Below are positions 1-7,606 of a DNA stretch of 20,249 bases, piece by piece (the stretch's first letter is position 1; every line of letters starts with the position of its first letter). Position numbers and translations under genes: made by a program. The notes under the pieces are model-generated. The model saw only the letters and a list, made by a program, of their open reading frames with translations. It searched no databases and was not told the DNA's origin. Source of the DNA: Cyanobacteriota bacterium (GTDB lineage: Bacteria > Cyanobacteriota > Cyanobacteriia > PCC-6307 > Cyanobiaceae); assembly GCA_947463165.1 (NCBI GenBank), contig CANHSW010000009.1:1-20249 (forward strand), in the 5' to 3' direction.

Positions 1-1
1 C

Positions 2-97
2 GGAGATGCCCAAGGCTTTTCTGGTGCTGGCGCTGCGGCCCAGCTTGCCAGGGCCATCCTGGAGCTGCGGCCCGGCGACCAAGCTGGCCCCAGCTGA
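2..97 (+). CDS. C-terminal end of an unidentified protein (partial)
   Basis: The window opens inside an open frame that reads 31 residues and stops with TGA. The visible tail begins GDAQGFSGAGAAAQLARAIL and ends RPGDQAGPS. It is alanine- and glycine-rich with a helical look, as in the last helix of a cytosolic enzyme, possibly an oxidoreductase, but I cannot name the family from this fragment. It converges on the minus-strand secreted-protein gene that ends at 104, leaving only 6 bp between the two stops. The start lies outside the window. Confidence rests on the clean open frame at the edge and on GC-rich codon use like the other genes here. Confidence 0.45.
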   Translation, partial: GDAQGFSGAGAAAQLARAILELRPGDQAGPS

Positions 98-103
98 CAG
101 GAT

Positions 104-700
104 TTACATGGCGGAGAAGACATGGCTGGTCAGTTGCGCCTGGCCATAAGTGCCGGTGAGCCGGTCAGCGATGCTGAAGGCCAGCACAGGCGCTGCGCCT
201 AGGCGCGCAATGGTCAGCTTGGCTTGACTGGAGCCAACAATTGCCCTGGCAGGGGCTCGGGAAGCTGCTCGGGCAGTGGCACCATGAGTGGCGCCATGAA
301 TGGCACAAATCTCAACTTGATGACCAATAGCATAATTACCAAAGAAGGTTACGTCAGAGCTGTCTTCGTTGAGCTCTAATTTAAGCCCATTATCAAGGCC
401 AAGAAACACCTGCTTGCCCTGCTGACTACGCGGATCGATTGCCAGCATATCGACATGACGAACAGCTTGACCAAATTCTCGCTTCGCCACTGTCGTTTTC
501 AGGCATGGGCTCGGAACGGTGGCGATCGGAGTTGCTAGAGCTGAACCATTTAGCGTCAAACTTGCGGCGATGGCGGCTGCGACTGCAATTGCGGCTGTAG
601 CTGTAGCTGTAGCTGTAGATACGACTTTGGTTGTAGCTGAGGATATGGTTGTAGCTGAGGATATGGCTGAGGCTGTAGTACGGGAGCTGCGCTGAATCAT
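104..700 (-). CDS. Secreted hypothetical protein with repeat-expanded signal peptide
   Basis: A 198-residue protein of unknown function, probably exported. The N-terminus is rich in Ser, Thr and Ala, followed by an alanine-rich hydrophobic stretch (about residues 33-55) that ends in a plausible signal peptidase site (GSALA, then TP). The mature part has two cysteines, a region around FLGLDNGLKLELNEDSSD and an Ala/Arg-rich patch (GATHGATARAASRAPARA) that also looks repeat-derived. No catalytic motif was recognised. The ATG at 698-700 has no good ribosome site, so the start is uncertain. The DNA for residues 8-36 is made of 6-bp and 18-bp tandem repeats (see the repeat entry), so the leader length probably varies between strains. 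Confidence 0.6.
   Translation of the reverse strand: MIQRSSRTTASAISSATTISSATTKVVSTATATATAAIAVAAAIAASLTLNGSALATPIATVPSPCLKTTVAKREFGQAVRHVDMLAIDPRSQQGKQVFLGLDNGLKLELNEDSSDVTFFGNYAIGHQVEICAIHGATHGATARAASRAPARAIVGSSQAKLTIARLGAAPVLAFSIADRLTGTYGQAQLTSHVFSAM
594..680. repeat. 6-bp and 18-bp tandem repeats inside a signal-peptide coding region
   Basis: Four copies of gctgta occupy 594-617. They are followed by two exact copies of the 18-mer ggttgtagctgaggatat at 629-646 and 647-664, and then a degenerate piece. All units are multiples of 3 bp, so copy-number change keeps the frame of the minus-strand secreted protein. In protein they give the ATATAT and SSATT runs of the leader. Confidence 0.9.
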
Positions 701-866
701 CCGCTGCTATGCCGGTGCGGCAATGCTTCACGTTAGGTCGGGTTTGGCCGCTGCGGTTGAAGGCTGTTGCTGCCAAGGGCCAGCTCCGCTTGAGGGCTGT
801 TGCCGCCAGGGGAAATCCGCCAAGCCAAAGCGCAGTTCAACTGGCGCCGCAAAGGCTGGTGGTTGA

Positions 867-915
867 TTGATCGCAGCCCCTGGGCAGAAGCAGGTTGCCC
901 AGGGGCTGCGATCAA
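867..915. terminator. Perfect 20-bp inverted repeat, putative terminator hairpin after tRNA-Thr
   Basis: Arms 867-886 and 896-915 are exact reverse complements (left arm ttgatcgcagcccctgggca) around a 9-nt loop. The stem is GC-rich and begins 6 nt past the 3' end of the minus-strand tRNA-Thr, as a terminator for the luxR-type/tRNA transcript would. No T tract follows on either strand, so a classic Rho-independent terminator is not proven. A processing signal or a small mobile palindrome are alternatives. Confidence 0.55.
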
Positions 916-921
916 GTTGGA

Positions 922-993
922 AGCCGGCTAACGGATTTGAACCGATGGCCTTCGCTTTACAAAAGCGCTGCTCTACCACTGAGCTAAGCCGGC
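922..993 (-). tRNA. trnT: tRNA-Thr (anticodon UGU)
   Basis: The minus strand reads a complete 72-nt cloverleaf. The acceptor stem is GCCGGCT paired with AGCCGGC, the D arm GCTC-AGTGGTA-GAGC, the anticodon loop TTTGTAA (anticodon TGT, reading ACA), and the T arm contains GGTTCAAATCC. The discriminator base is T. The genome does not encode the 3' CCA, which would be added afterwards. The outermost anticodon-stem pair is a G-A mismatch. It lies 18 bp downstream of the LuxR-type gene on the same strand and may share its transcript. Confidence 0.95.
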
Positions 994-1011
994 GTGGGTC
1001 TCTCGACCTGC

Positions 1012-1269
1012 TCAACACTTTATCGCTGTGCCAGATCCCAAGGCCCAGAGCAGCAGTTGGCTCCTGCTGCGACATTGGGTTTTGGCCAGCAGATGGGACA
1101 CATGGCTCTCCACCGTTCGAGGGCTGAGCACCAGGGCGGCGGCAATGGCCTTGTTGCTAAGGCCCAGGATCAGCTGATCGAGCACTCGCTGCTCGGCGGG
1201 TGTTAGCGGTGCCAGGGCGGCATTGAGTAGTGCCATGCGGAGGTTCTCGACTGTCCCCAGGGTTCCCAC
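1012..1269 (-). CDS. Small LuxR/GerE-type helix-turn-helix protein
   Basis: An 85-residue protein that is almost entirely a LuxR/NarL-type DNA-binding domain. It has LTPAEQRVLDQLILGLSNK (helices 1-2), then the recognition region LSPRTVESHVSHLLAKTQCRS, which matches the family pattern of S-x-x-T-V-x-x-H. There is no receiver or ligand-binding domain, so it is a stand-alone HTH of unknown input. I chose the GTG start because AGGA lies about 5 nt before it; the ATG at residue 12 has no such site. It follows minE by 123 bp and precedes tRNA-Thr. Family assignment is firm; the target genes are unknown. Confidence 0.85.
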   Translation of the reverse strand: MGTLGTVENLRMALLNAALAPLTPAEQRVLDQLILGLSNKAIAAALVLSPRTVESHVSHLLAKTQCRSRSQLLLWALGSGTAIKC

Positions 1270-1392
1270 GCTTTCCTGCCCCCTCAGCCCCCTGGGCGGG
1301 GCGGCGCCCTGAGGGATGGGCCAGCGAGCATCGGCTCCAGATCCGCTCCAGGCCTGGGTTGATCGCTGCTGCTGCCAGCTGGCAGCTCGGGT

Positions 1393-1722
1393 TCAGCTGG
1401 CTCGTCTCAGCGGATCTGCTGTCGATTGGTCGCTATCGCCCAGGCCAGGGATAAGGGGCAGCGAGCGGGCGCGCTTGATCGGCAAGTTGGCCACCAGGGC
1501 CGTCACCCGATCTTCCGTTTCCAGGCTCACCTCGCCTTCCTCCACGTCGATTTCCACGTAGCGGCTCACCACTTCGAGAATTTCCTGCCGCATCCGCTGC
1601 AGCAGTTCTGGGTTGAGATCGCTGCGGTCGTGGGCAAGAACCAGCTGCAGGCGTTGTTTTGCCGTCTCACCGCTGGCCTGCTCACGCCTCAACAGCCGGT
1701 TGATCAAATCGCGCAGGGTCAT
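1393..1722 (-). CDS. minE: Cell division topological specificity factor MinE
   Basis: A 109-residue MinE. It activates the ATPase of membrane-bound MinD and displaces MinCD, driving the Min pattern that confines FtsZ to mid-cell. The N-terminal anti-MinCD segment (about residues 2-30, [30 protein letters not shown]) is followed by the topological-specificity domain ([20 protein letters not shown], then [17 protein letters not shown]). The last 22 or so residues, after NLPIKRAR, are an extra Ser/Pro-rich tail. It begins 5 bp after the minD stop, in the usual minD-minE order, so the two are surely co-transcribed. Confidence 0.95.
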   Translation of the reverse strand: MTLRDLINRLLRREQASGETAKQRLQLVLAHDRSDLNPELLQRMRQEILEVVSRYVEIDVEEGEVSLETEDRVTALVANLPIKRARSLPLIPGLGDSDQSTADPLRRAS

Positions 1723-1727
1723 GGCCG

Positions 1728-2552
1728 TCAGAACAGATTTTTAGAAATCAGCCGGCCGAGCTTTGCCCGCAATCCGGAGCGTTCCTTGCTGGGATCGACC
1801 AGAGGTACATCTTCGCCGCACAGCCGCCGCGCCACGTTGATGTAGGCCCGGGCGGCGGGGGAACCAGCGCCGTGGCCCTCGAGGGTGAGCGGTTCGCCGC
1901 GGTTGGTGCTCACGATCACCTGTTCGTCTTCCAAGACCAGGCCCAGCAGGGGCAAGGCCAGGATGTCGGTAACGTCCTGCACCGAGAGCATTTCCTGGTT
2001 GGCCATCATCTTTGGCCTCACCCGGTTGAGCACCAGCTGAATCGGCTGGATCCCCTGGCTGTTGAGCAGTCCGATCACCCGGTCGGCGTCCCGCACCGCC
2101 GACAACTCCGGAGTGGTCACCACTATCGCCTCCTCAGCGGCGGCGGCGGCGTTGCGAAAGCCGCCCTCAACGCCGGCGGGGCAGTCGATCAGCACGTAAT
2201 CGCTCTGCTGGCCCACCTGGGCGGCGATCGTCTTCATGTCCTCCGGCTTGAGCCAATCGAGCATGCGGGGATTGCCCGCCGGCAACAGCGCCAAGTTTGG
2301 TTCCTGCTTGTGCTTCACCAGGGCCTGCTCCAGACGGCAGCTGCCGGCCAGCACCTCCTGGGCCGTGTAAACGATGCGGTTCTCCAGACCCAGCAATAGG
2401 TCCAAATTGCGCAGCCCAAAGTCGGCATCGATCACGGCCGTACGAGCCCCCTGGCGGGCCAGGGCGATCCCCAAATTGGCGGTTAGCGTCGTTTTACCAA
2501 CGCCCCCCTTGCCGGAGCAGATCAAAATGGTGCGGGCGGACGTGGCGTTCAC
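1728..2552 (-). CDS. minD: Septum site-determining ATPase MinD
   Basis: A 274-residue ParA/MinD-family ATPase that recruits MinC to the inner membrane and is cycled by MinE. The deviant Walker A motif [15 protein letters not shown] is at residues 14-28, the switch region follows as [18 protein letters not shown], and [13 protein letters not shown] is Walker B. The C-terminal [16 protein letters not shown] is the amphipathic membrane-targeting helix. The start is GTG (2550-2552), which gives the usual short leader before [12 protein letters not shown]. It sits directly before minE but is separated from minC by 401 bp, an unusual gap that holds AT-rich DNA. Confidence 0.97.
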   Translation of the reverse strand: MNATSARTILICSGKGGVGKTTLTANLGIALARQGARTAVIDADFGLRNLDLLLGLENRIVYTAQEVLAGSCRLEQALVKHKQEPNLALLPAGNPRMLDWLKPEDMKTIAAQVGQQSDYVLIDCPAGVEGGFRNAAAAAEEAIVVTTPELSAVRDADRVIGLLNSQGIQPIQLVLNRVRPKMMANQEMLSVQDVTDILALPLLGLVLEDEQVIVSTNRGEPLTLEGHGAGSPAARAYINVARRLCGEDVPLVDPSKERSGLRAKLGRLISKNLF

Positions 2553-2953
2553 GGCAAGGGTTGGAGTGGAGGCAGGTTAGGCCCAAACTCTTTTGCCCCG
2601 CACCGCTTGCCGCTGGGGCTGCGGGGCTGGGCTTTTCAGGCTGGGCATCTGGCCCGGGCTTTTCGGCTGGCTAGAACGAGAACAGTGGGCTCCCCCCAAC
2701 AATTGACACACAATGATGATCATTATTTTTTACTCGATATCTACGCTCTTTTATTTTGACATGATTCAAACCATCTATCTGATTCTATATTGCGGTCATT
2801 GGCGACACAAAAGGGCGAATTAGACCGTCAATATTGCCACGAATGGTCATGAAGCCACCCATAGCCATATCGAGAATGTGTATATCTTGCGATAGCTAAG
2901 GCCGTTCCAAGGCTGACTGGCGCAGCAGCTGCCAAGGCAGCGGCTTGATCGCT
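2553..2953. other. minC-minD intergenic region with AT-rich island
   Basis: 401 bp without a convincing gene. The minD-proximal part (2580-2690) is GC-rich. From about 2700 to 2890 composition drops sharply: 2701-2760 has 17 G/C of 60 by hand count, and 2701-2880 is about 38%. The island holds a Fur-box-like palindrome and a TTGACA element (separate entry). It also has a 27-residue minus-strand open frame (2785-2868, MAMGGFMTIRGNIDGLIRPF...) with no ribosome site. It may be the minDE promoter region, a small RNA locus or a remnant of inserted DNA. Confidence 0.5.
2703..2727 (+). promoter_or_regulatory. Putative promoter element (TTGACA) with Fur-box-like palindrome
   Basis: TTGACA at 2703-2708 is an exact -35 consensus on the + strand. 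TATTTT at 2724-2729 or TTTACT at 2728-2733 could serve as the -10, though spacing (15 or 19) is not ideal. Overlapping the spacer, CACAATGATGATCATTATT (2709-2727) matches 15 of 19 positions of the E. coli Fur consensus, with perfect 6-bp half-sites AATGAT/ATCATT around one base. Orientation is unresolved: it could control a + strand transcript or minDE on the minus strand. Confidence 0.4.
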
Positions 2954-3700
2954 TCAGCCCAGCGGCCAGCTGGGGCTGGCCGGATCAATGCGGATGGCAC
3001 CGGCGCTCAAGCTGGCCTGCTCGGCGAGCCCTGGCGGCGGGGCTTCCTGGGGGCCCCGGGCGATCACATCGGCGATGCGCAGCTGTAGGGGCTGGAGCCC
3101 CATGGCCACGATTCGCGCCCCCTGGTCGCCGTGACAGCCGGCATGGGCAACCCCCCGCAGTCGGCCCCAAACCAGCACGTGACCCCCGGCACTCAACCGA
3201 GCGCCGGGATTGACATCCCCCAACACCAACAGAGATCCAGCGGCTTCGATGTGATCTCCCGAACGCACCGTGCCTCGATGCAGCGTCAACTGCTGGTGGA
3301 CAGGGCTGCCTTGACTTGGCTGACTTGACTGACTTGGCTGACTTGTTAAGTCGAGTTGCGCGGCTTGCTCAGCTCGCTCAACCTGCAAGTGGTGGGGAGA
3401 AATCCATTCCAAACCGAGGGCCGCCGCCGCCACCCGGGTGAGCGGATCGGCGGCCGCCACCGTGATCGGCCCCAGCTCTGCCTCGGCCAGCCGCGAGCTG
3501 ATGGCGGCCAGACAACTGGCCCCCAAACGCCGCTGGCCGCATTCCAGCCTTAGGGCCCCAACGGCGCTGCGGCGGGCCTGCAGCTCCGCGTCCCCCAGCA
3601 GCTGACGCACCAGTTCGAGCGGATCGCCCGCCTGGTCGGGCAGCAGCAATCGATGGGGGGAGCCACTGCCTGCCGCAGCTAGAACAAGTTGGGCATTCAT
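2954..3700 (-). CDS. minC: Septum site-determining protein MinC
   Basis: A 248-residue MinC, the FtsZ antagonist that works with MinD. The C-terminal beta-helix domain is clear (about residues 140-220): LHRGTVRSGDHIEAAGSLL, VLGDVNPGARLSAGGHVLVW, GRLRGVAHAG and ARIVAMGLQPLQLRIAD are the family blocks for MinD binding and dimerisation. The N-terminal FtsZ-inhibiting half is divergent. The two are joined by a Ser/Gln/Pro linker (SQPSQSSQPSQGSP) encoded by 9-bp repeats at 3313-3348. The ATG overlaps the HD-gene stop as ATGA, implying coupled translation with the ctpA-HD operon rather than with minD. Confidence 0.93.
   Translation of the reverse strand: MNAQLVLAAAGSGSPHRLLLPDQAGDPLELVRQLLGDAELQARRSAVGALRLECGQRRLGASCLAAISSRLAEAELGPITVAAADPLTRVAAAALGLEWISPHHLQVERAEQAAQLDLTSQPSQSSQPSQGSPVHQQLTLHRGTVRSGDHIEAAGSLLVLGDVNPGARLSAGGHVLVWGRLRGVAHAGCHGDQGARIVAMGLQPLQLRIADVIARGPQEAPPPGLAEQASLSAGAIRIDPASPSWPLG
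3313..3348. repeat. 9-bp tandem repeat encoding the MinC interdomain linker
   Basis: Four 9-bp units, gacttggct / gacttgact / gacttggct / gacttgtta, form an 18-bp higher-order duplication. In frame on the minus strand they encode the Ser-Gln-Pro-rich linker of MinC. Copy change would alter only linker length. Confidence 0.85.
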
Positions 3701-4959
3701 GGGCTTGGGGGGCCGAGCTCGGCAAGCCGCAACCTAAGGGCTGTGCTCACCTCCGACGGGTGGATCAGCCAGGCCAATTCGGTCGCTTCGGTGAGGCTGC
3801 GCACCAGGGCCGAGCGCTGTTCCAGGGCCTGGAGGTCGTGGCCGTTCCAAAGCCTCAGGCCGCCCTTGTAGGGGTGATAGCCGCGATTTTGACGCTGTTG
3901 CAACCCACAGCAGCGCTCGGCGGCCAAGCCGGCAGCATTGCTGAGGCGCTGGGCAAGGGCCAGCAATTCCAGGCGTTGGCCGGCATCTAGCTGGCTCACA
4001 TCGGTGGCCTTGAGTAGCCGCCGATTCAACAACCTGGCACAGGGTTCGGCCAGTTCCTCCGGCCCAGCTTCCATCCAGCGCATCAGGTGGTAGCCGGTGC
4101 GAATGTCGTCGTTGGCCAAAAAGCTGTTCAGATCTAGCGGCTCGCTCTGCCACAGCCAGCGGGCCATCACCGCATCGGCCTCCACCAGCCGCGGCCCCAG
4201 CCGGCGGGCGGTACTGATGGCCTGGCTCAATAGCCAATTGCAAACCACGTTGAGCCTGTGGTTATAGACACTGCGGTACATCAAATCCCGCACCACCAGA
4301 TAGTGCTCCACTGCCATCAGCCCCTTGGGATGGATGGCCAGGCCACCGTCGGGGGCGATGGTCAAAGCGGCCAGGATCCGCTCCAGATCCAAACGGCCGT
4401 AGCTGGTGCCGGTGCTGTAGCTATCGCGCAGCAGGTAGTCGAGTCGATCGCAGTCCAGTTGGCTGCTAACCAGAGACTTGATGGCGCTGCTGGGATATTG
4501 GCCATGTTCCAGCAGATCTGCCACTGCGGCGGCGCTGCCGGGCGCCGTGGCCTCCAGCCGATCGCGCAGGTCTGGAAACTCCCGAATTAGCCGGCCCGAC
4601 CACTGCTCATGCCGCAGCCCATACATCTCTTCTCCGGTATGGCTCAAGGGCCCATGGCCCAGGTCGTGCAGTAGCGCAGCGGCATAGAGCAGGCTGCGGT
4701 GCTGATCAAGATCGGGGCTGTGGCGCAGCAGCTGCCCCAGGGCGAGCCGCGCCAGATGCAACACCCCCAGGGAATGGGTGAAGCGACTCGACTCCGCCCC
4801 GTGGAAGGTCAAAAATGCCGGCCCGAGTTGACGGATGCGCCGCAGCCGCTGGAAGGGGGCCGTGTCGATCAGATCGATGGCCAGGGCCTCGGCCGGATCC
4901 TGGGGATCCAGGCGGATGGCGCCATGCAGGGGGTCGTGGTAAGTGCGGGGCTGGATCAC
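3697..4959 (-). CDS. HD-domain phosphohydrolase (SAMHD1/dGTPase-like)
   Basis: A 420-residue metal-dependent HD phosphohydrolase, probably acting on a nucleotide; the substrate is unproven. The metal-binding signature is complete: H in SSRFTHSLGVLHLARLA, the HD pair in AALLHDLGHGPLSHTGE, and the distal Asp in LDCDRLDYLLRDSY, the spacing of SAMHD1-like proteins. The N-terminal YHDPLHGAI and the RLRRIRQLGPAFLTFHGA block are also typical. The GTG start overlaps the ctpA stop (GTGA) and its own stop overlaps the minC start (ATGA), so all three are translationally coupled. No transmembrane segment. Family assignment is strong; whether it is a true dNTPase is inference. Confidence 0.9.
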   Translation of the reverse strand: MIQPRTYHDPLHGAIRLDPQDPAEALAIDLIDTAPFQRLRRIRQLGPAFLTFHGAESSRFTHSLGVLHLARLALGQLLRHSPDLDQHRSLLYAAALLHDLGHGPLSHTGEEMYGLRHEQWSGRLIREFPDLRDRLEATAPGSAAAVADLLEHGQYPSSAIKSLVSSQLDCDRLDYLLRDSYSTGTSYGRLDLERILAALTIAPDGGLAIHPKGLMAVEHYLVVRDLMYRSVYNHRLNVVCNWLLSQAISTARRLGPRLVEADAVMARWLWQSEPLDLNSFLANDDIRTGYHLMRWMEAGPEELAEPCARLLNRRLLKATDVSQLDAGQRLELLALAQRLSNAAGLAAERCCGLQQRQNRGYHPYKGGLRLWNGHDLQALEQRSALVRSLTEATELAWLIHPSEVSTALRLRLAELGPPSP

Positions 4960-6215
4960 GGCTGAGCTGAACTGGCGATCCCCTGCTCCAGCAGGCTGAC
5001 GCAGCTTGTCAGGGCCTGCTCCAACCAGCTGTCGTGATCGCCGCCGGGATTGAGCGGTTCAGGAGCCGCCAGCAACAGATCGGGTTCAATGCCCAGATTT
5101 TGGATATCGCGGCCGCTGGGGGTGATGTATCTGGCCACTGTTACCGCCAGGCCACTGCCATCGCCGAGCGGAATCAGGGTTTGGATCAGCCCCTTGCCGA
5201 AGGTGCGGCTGCCCAGTAGGTCACTGCGGCCGTTGTCCTGCAGGGCGCCGGCCAAGATTTCGCTGGCACTGGCGGTGCCGCCATTCACCAGGGTGAGCAT
5301 CGGGCCGCCATAGAGCTGGTCAACGCCGGCCTGCAGCGGGGTCCTGAGGCCTTCACGGTTTTCGGTTTCCACGATTGGTTGGCGATCGAGGAAGGCATTG
5401 GCCACCGCCAAGCCGGCATTCACCAGGCCGCCGGAGTTGTTGCGCAAATCCAAAACCAAGGCCTCGATATTGGCGAATTCACTGCCCTGCAGGGCCAGGC
5501 GCACCTGCTCCGGCACGGGCTCAGCAAATTGGGTGATGCGCAGATAACCGAGCAGATGGCCCTGCTGGCGGATTGTCTTGCTGCGCACTGGCTGCAGGCT
5601 GACGCTGCGCCTTTGCAATTCCAGCTCCCGCCGCCGGCCATTGGGCTCCTCAAACATCAGCAGCACGCGGCTGCCCTCTTGGCCCCGCAGCTCGTTGGCG
5701 GTGCCCTCCAAGCCCAGGGTGTGGGTGTCGATGCCGTTCACCGCCAATACGGCGGTGCCACTGACAATGCCCGCCTCGGCGGCGGGAGAACCCTCCAGGG
5801 GGGCGATCACCACGACTTGCTCGTCGGCGCTGCGCAGGGCGAGCTGCAGACCCACGCCCGTAACAGTGCCCTTGGTGTTGGCCATCAAGCTGCCGTAGTC
5901 GGCGGGGCGCAGCAGGTGGGTATAGGGATCACCCAGGGGGGCCAGCATGCTGTCGATGGCGTCGTAGGCATCGCCGGAACTGCTGATCGGCCGCTCCAGG
6001 GTCTTTTGGCGCAGCCGCTTCCAATGCACTGCATCGAAGCGTTGCGGATCCACGTAGCTCTGATTCACCAGCCGCCAGGCCTCCACAACTATTTGCTGGG
6101 CATCGCTGAGGGCGGCAGCGGGCGAGGCCAGCCCCAGCCAGAGGCCGAAACCCCAGACCAGCAGGGCAAAGCAGGGATTTGGCAGGAGTCGGCGAAAGGG
6201 GCGCGGGGCGCTCAC
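4956..6215 (-). CDS. ctpA: Carboxyl-terminal processing protease CtpA (S41 family)
   Basis: A 419-residue lumenal or periplasmic serine protease that, by family knowledge, trims the C-terminal extension of the photosystem II D1 precursor so the manganese cluster can assemble. The signal peptide is at residues 1-36 (hydrophobic FALLVWGFGLWLGLASPAAA, then LSD). A PDZ domain follows (VTGVGLQLALRSADEQVVVI ... GSPAAEAGI ... AVLAVNGID), then the S41 core with the nucleophile in NGGTASASEILAGALQDNGR and the Lys of GSRTFGKGLIQT. The start is GTG at 6213-6215. It is transcribed away from petB with about 49 bp between the starts, and heads the ctpA-HD-minC operon. Confidence 0.94.
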   Translation of the reverse strand: MSAPRPFRRLLPNPCFALLVWGFGLWLGLASPAAALSDAQQIVVEAWRLVNQSYVDPQRFDAVHWKRLRQKTLERPISSSGDAYDAIDSMLAPLGDPYTHLLRPADYGSLMANTKGTVTGVGLQLALRSADEQVVVIAPLEGSPAAEAGIVSGTAVLAVNGIDTHTLGLEGTANELRGQEGSRVLLMFEEPNGRRRELELQRRSVSLQPVRSKTIRQQGHLLGYLRITQFAEPVPEQVRLALQGSEFANIEALVLDLRNNSGGLVNAGLAVANAFLDRQPIVETENREGLRTPLQAGVDQLYGGPMLTLVNGGTASASEILAGALQDNGRSDLLGSRTFGKGLIQTLIPLGDGSGLAVTVARYITPSGRDIQNLGIEPDLLLAAPEPLNPGGDHDSWLEQALTSCVSLLEQGIASSAQP

Positions 6216-6264
6216 AGGCGGTCATCACTATCGGTAGACTTTGGCAACTGACATTTCGTGCTGC

Positions 6265-6939
6265 ATGGCGAATTCCTCTCCTGCCGGAAAGTCGTCCCCT
6301 GTGTACGACTGGTTCCAGGAGCGCCTGGAGCTTCAAGCGATCGCCGATGACATCTCGGCAAAGTACGTGCCACCGCACGTAAACATTTTTTATTGCCTTG
6401 GCGGCATCACCTTGGTGTGCTTCCTGATCCAGTTCGCCACTGGATTCGCAATGACATTTTATTACAAGCCCACCGTGGCTGAGGCCTACGCCTCTGTCCA
6501 GTACCTGATGAGCGATGTCAGCTTTGGCTGGCTGATTCGTTCAGTGCACCGCTGGAGCGCCTCGATGATGGTGCTGATGCTGATCCTGCACGTTTTCCGC
6601 GTGTATCTCACCGGCGGTTTCAAGAGCCCTCGCGAGCTCACCTGGGTTACCGGCGTAACCATGGCGGTGATCACGGTTTCTTTTGGTGTAACCGGCTATT
6701 CGCTGCCTTGGGATCAAGTGGGCTATTGGGCAGTCAAAATTGTGAGCGGTGTTCCCGCAGCCCTGCCCGTGGTGGGTGACTTCATGGTGGAACTGCTCCG
6801 CGGTGGCGAAAGTGTGGGCCAATCCACCCTCACCCGCTTCTACAGCCTGCACACCTTCGTGATGCCCTGGCTGCTGGCGGTATTCATGCTCATCCACTTT
6901 CTGATGATCCGCAAGCAGGGCATTTCTGGTCCTTTGTGA
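6265..6939 (+). CDS. petB: Cytochrome b6 of the cytochrome b6f complex
   Basis: A 224-residue thylakoid membrane protein of four helices. It carries hemes bL, bH and ci and moves electrons between plastoquinol sites. The heme-ligand histidines lie in [20 protein letters not shown] and in [20 protein letters not shown]. Cys of [10 protein letters not shown] is the heme-ci attachment residue. I chose the ATG at 6265, which gives the conserved MANSSP start; an upstream TTG would add eight unrelated residues. The N-terminus reads [17 protein letters not shown], where close relatives have [11 protein letters not shown], so six residues seem to be inserted as a duplicated SSP. It is followed by petD after 104 bp. 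Confidence 0.97.
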   Translation: MANSSPAGKSSPVYDWFQERLELQAIADDISAKYVPPHVNIFYCLGGITLVCFLIQFATGFAMTFYYKPTVAEAYASVQYLMSDVSFGWLIRSVHRWSASMMVLMLILHVFRVYLTGGFKSPRELTWVTGVTMAVITVSFGVTGYSLPWDQVGYWAVKIVSGVPAALPVVGDFMVELLRGGESVGQSTLTRFYSLHTFVMPWLLAVFMLIHFLMIRKQGISGPL

Positions 6940-7043
6940 TCAGGTGATCGATCATCTCTGTGATTGCCCAGTTAACTTCTATTTAGCCTTTTGGCTATCT
7001 AGAATTTAGTTACTACCCTGAGAACACCCTCCTAAGGCCTGCC

Positions 7044-7526
7044 ATGCACATCCTCAAAAAGCCAGACCTCACCGATCCAGCCCTGCGTGCCAAGTTGGCA
7101 AAGGGCATGGGACATAACTATTACGGTGAGCCCGCCTGGCCCAACGATCTGCTTTACATGTTCCCTGTGGTGATCCTGGGAACCATTGGTTGCATTGTCG
7201 GCCTTTCCGTGCTGGATCCAGCCATGCTGGCCGACAAAGCTGATCCCTTTGCCACACCTCTGGAAATTCTGCCCGAGTGGTATCTATATCCAGTTTTCCA
7301 GATCCTCAGGGTTGTTCCAAATAAACTGCTGGGTATTGCCCTGCAGACCATGGTTCCCCTGGGCCTGATGCTGGTTCCCTTCATCGAAAGTTTTAATAAG
7401 TTTCAAAATCCCTTCCGCCGCCCGGTGGCAATGGCCGTATTCTTATTCGGCACCTTTTTCACCATTTACCTGGGCATTGGCGCTGCCCTGCCGATCGACA
7501 AGTCACTCACCCTGGGCCTGTTCTGA
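7044..7526 (+). CDS. petD: Cytochrome b6f complex subunit IV
   Basis: A 160-residue subunit IV with three transmembrane helices. With cytochrome b6 it forms the quinol-oxidising core of the b6f complex in the thylakoid. The conserved PEWY motif of the Qo site is present ([14 protein letters not shown]), as are the N-terminal [15 protein letters not shown] and the block [17 protein letters not shown]. Length equals that of other cyanobacterial petD. It follows petB on the same strand and ends in a strong terminator 28 bp downstream, so petB-petD is one operon. Confidence 0.98.
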   Translation: MHILKKPDLTDPALRAKLAKGMGHNYYGEPAWPNDLLYMFPVVILGTIGCIVGLSVLDPAMLADKADPFATPLEILPEWYLYPVFQILRVVPNKLLGIALQTMVPLGLMLVPFIESFNKFQNPFRRPVAMAVFLFGTFFTIYLGIGAALPIDKSLTLGLF

Positions 7527-7554
7527 TTTTTAATTAAGCTATTTTGCCTAATCT

Positions 7555-7580
7555 GCCGCGGCTTCGGTCGCGGCTTTTTT
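7555..7580 (+). terminator. Rho-independent terminator of petBD
   Basis: Stem GCCGCG (7555-7560) pairs with CGCGGC (7569-7574), extended by a G-T and a C-G pair closing a TTCG tetraloop (7563-7566), and is followed by six Ts (7575-7580). The cUUCGg loop is an extra-stable form. It lies 28 bp after the petD stop and faces the convergent invertase gene. Confidence 0.93.
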
Positions 7581-7606
7581 GTGCCTAGAAAGTTCTGAAA
7601 ATGGTT

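Noticed and set aside
1281..1315. CCCTCAG/CTGAGGG inverted repeat after minE as a terminator
   Set aside because: 21-nt loop, only 7 bp, and no T tract on the minus strand; too weak to call.
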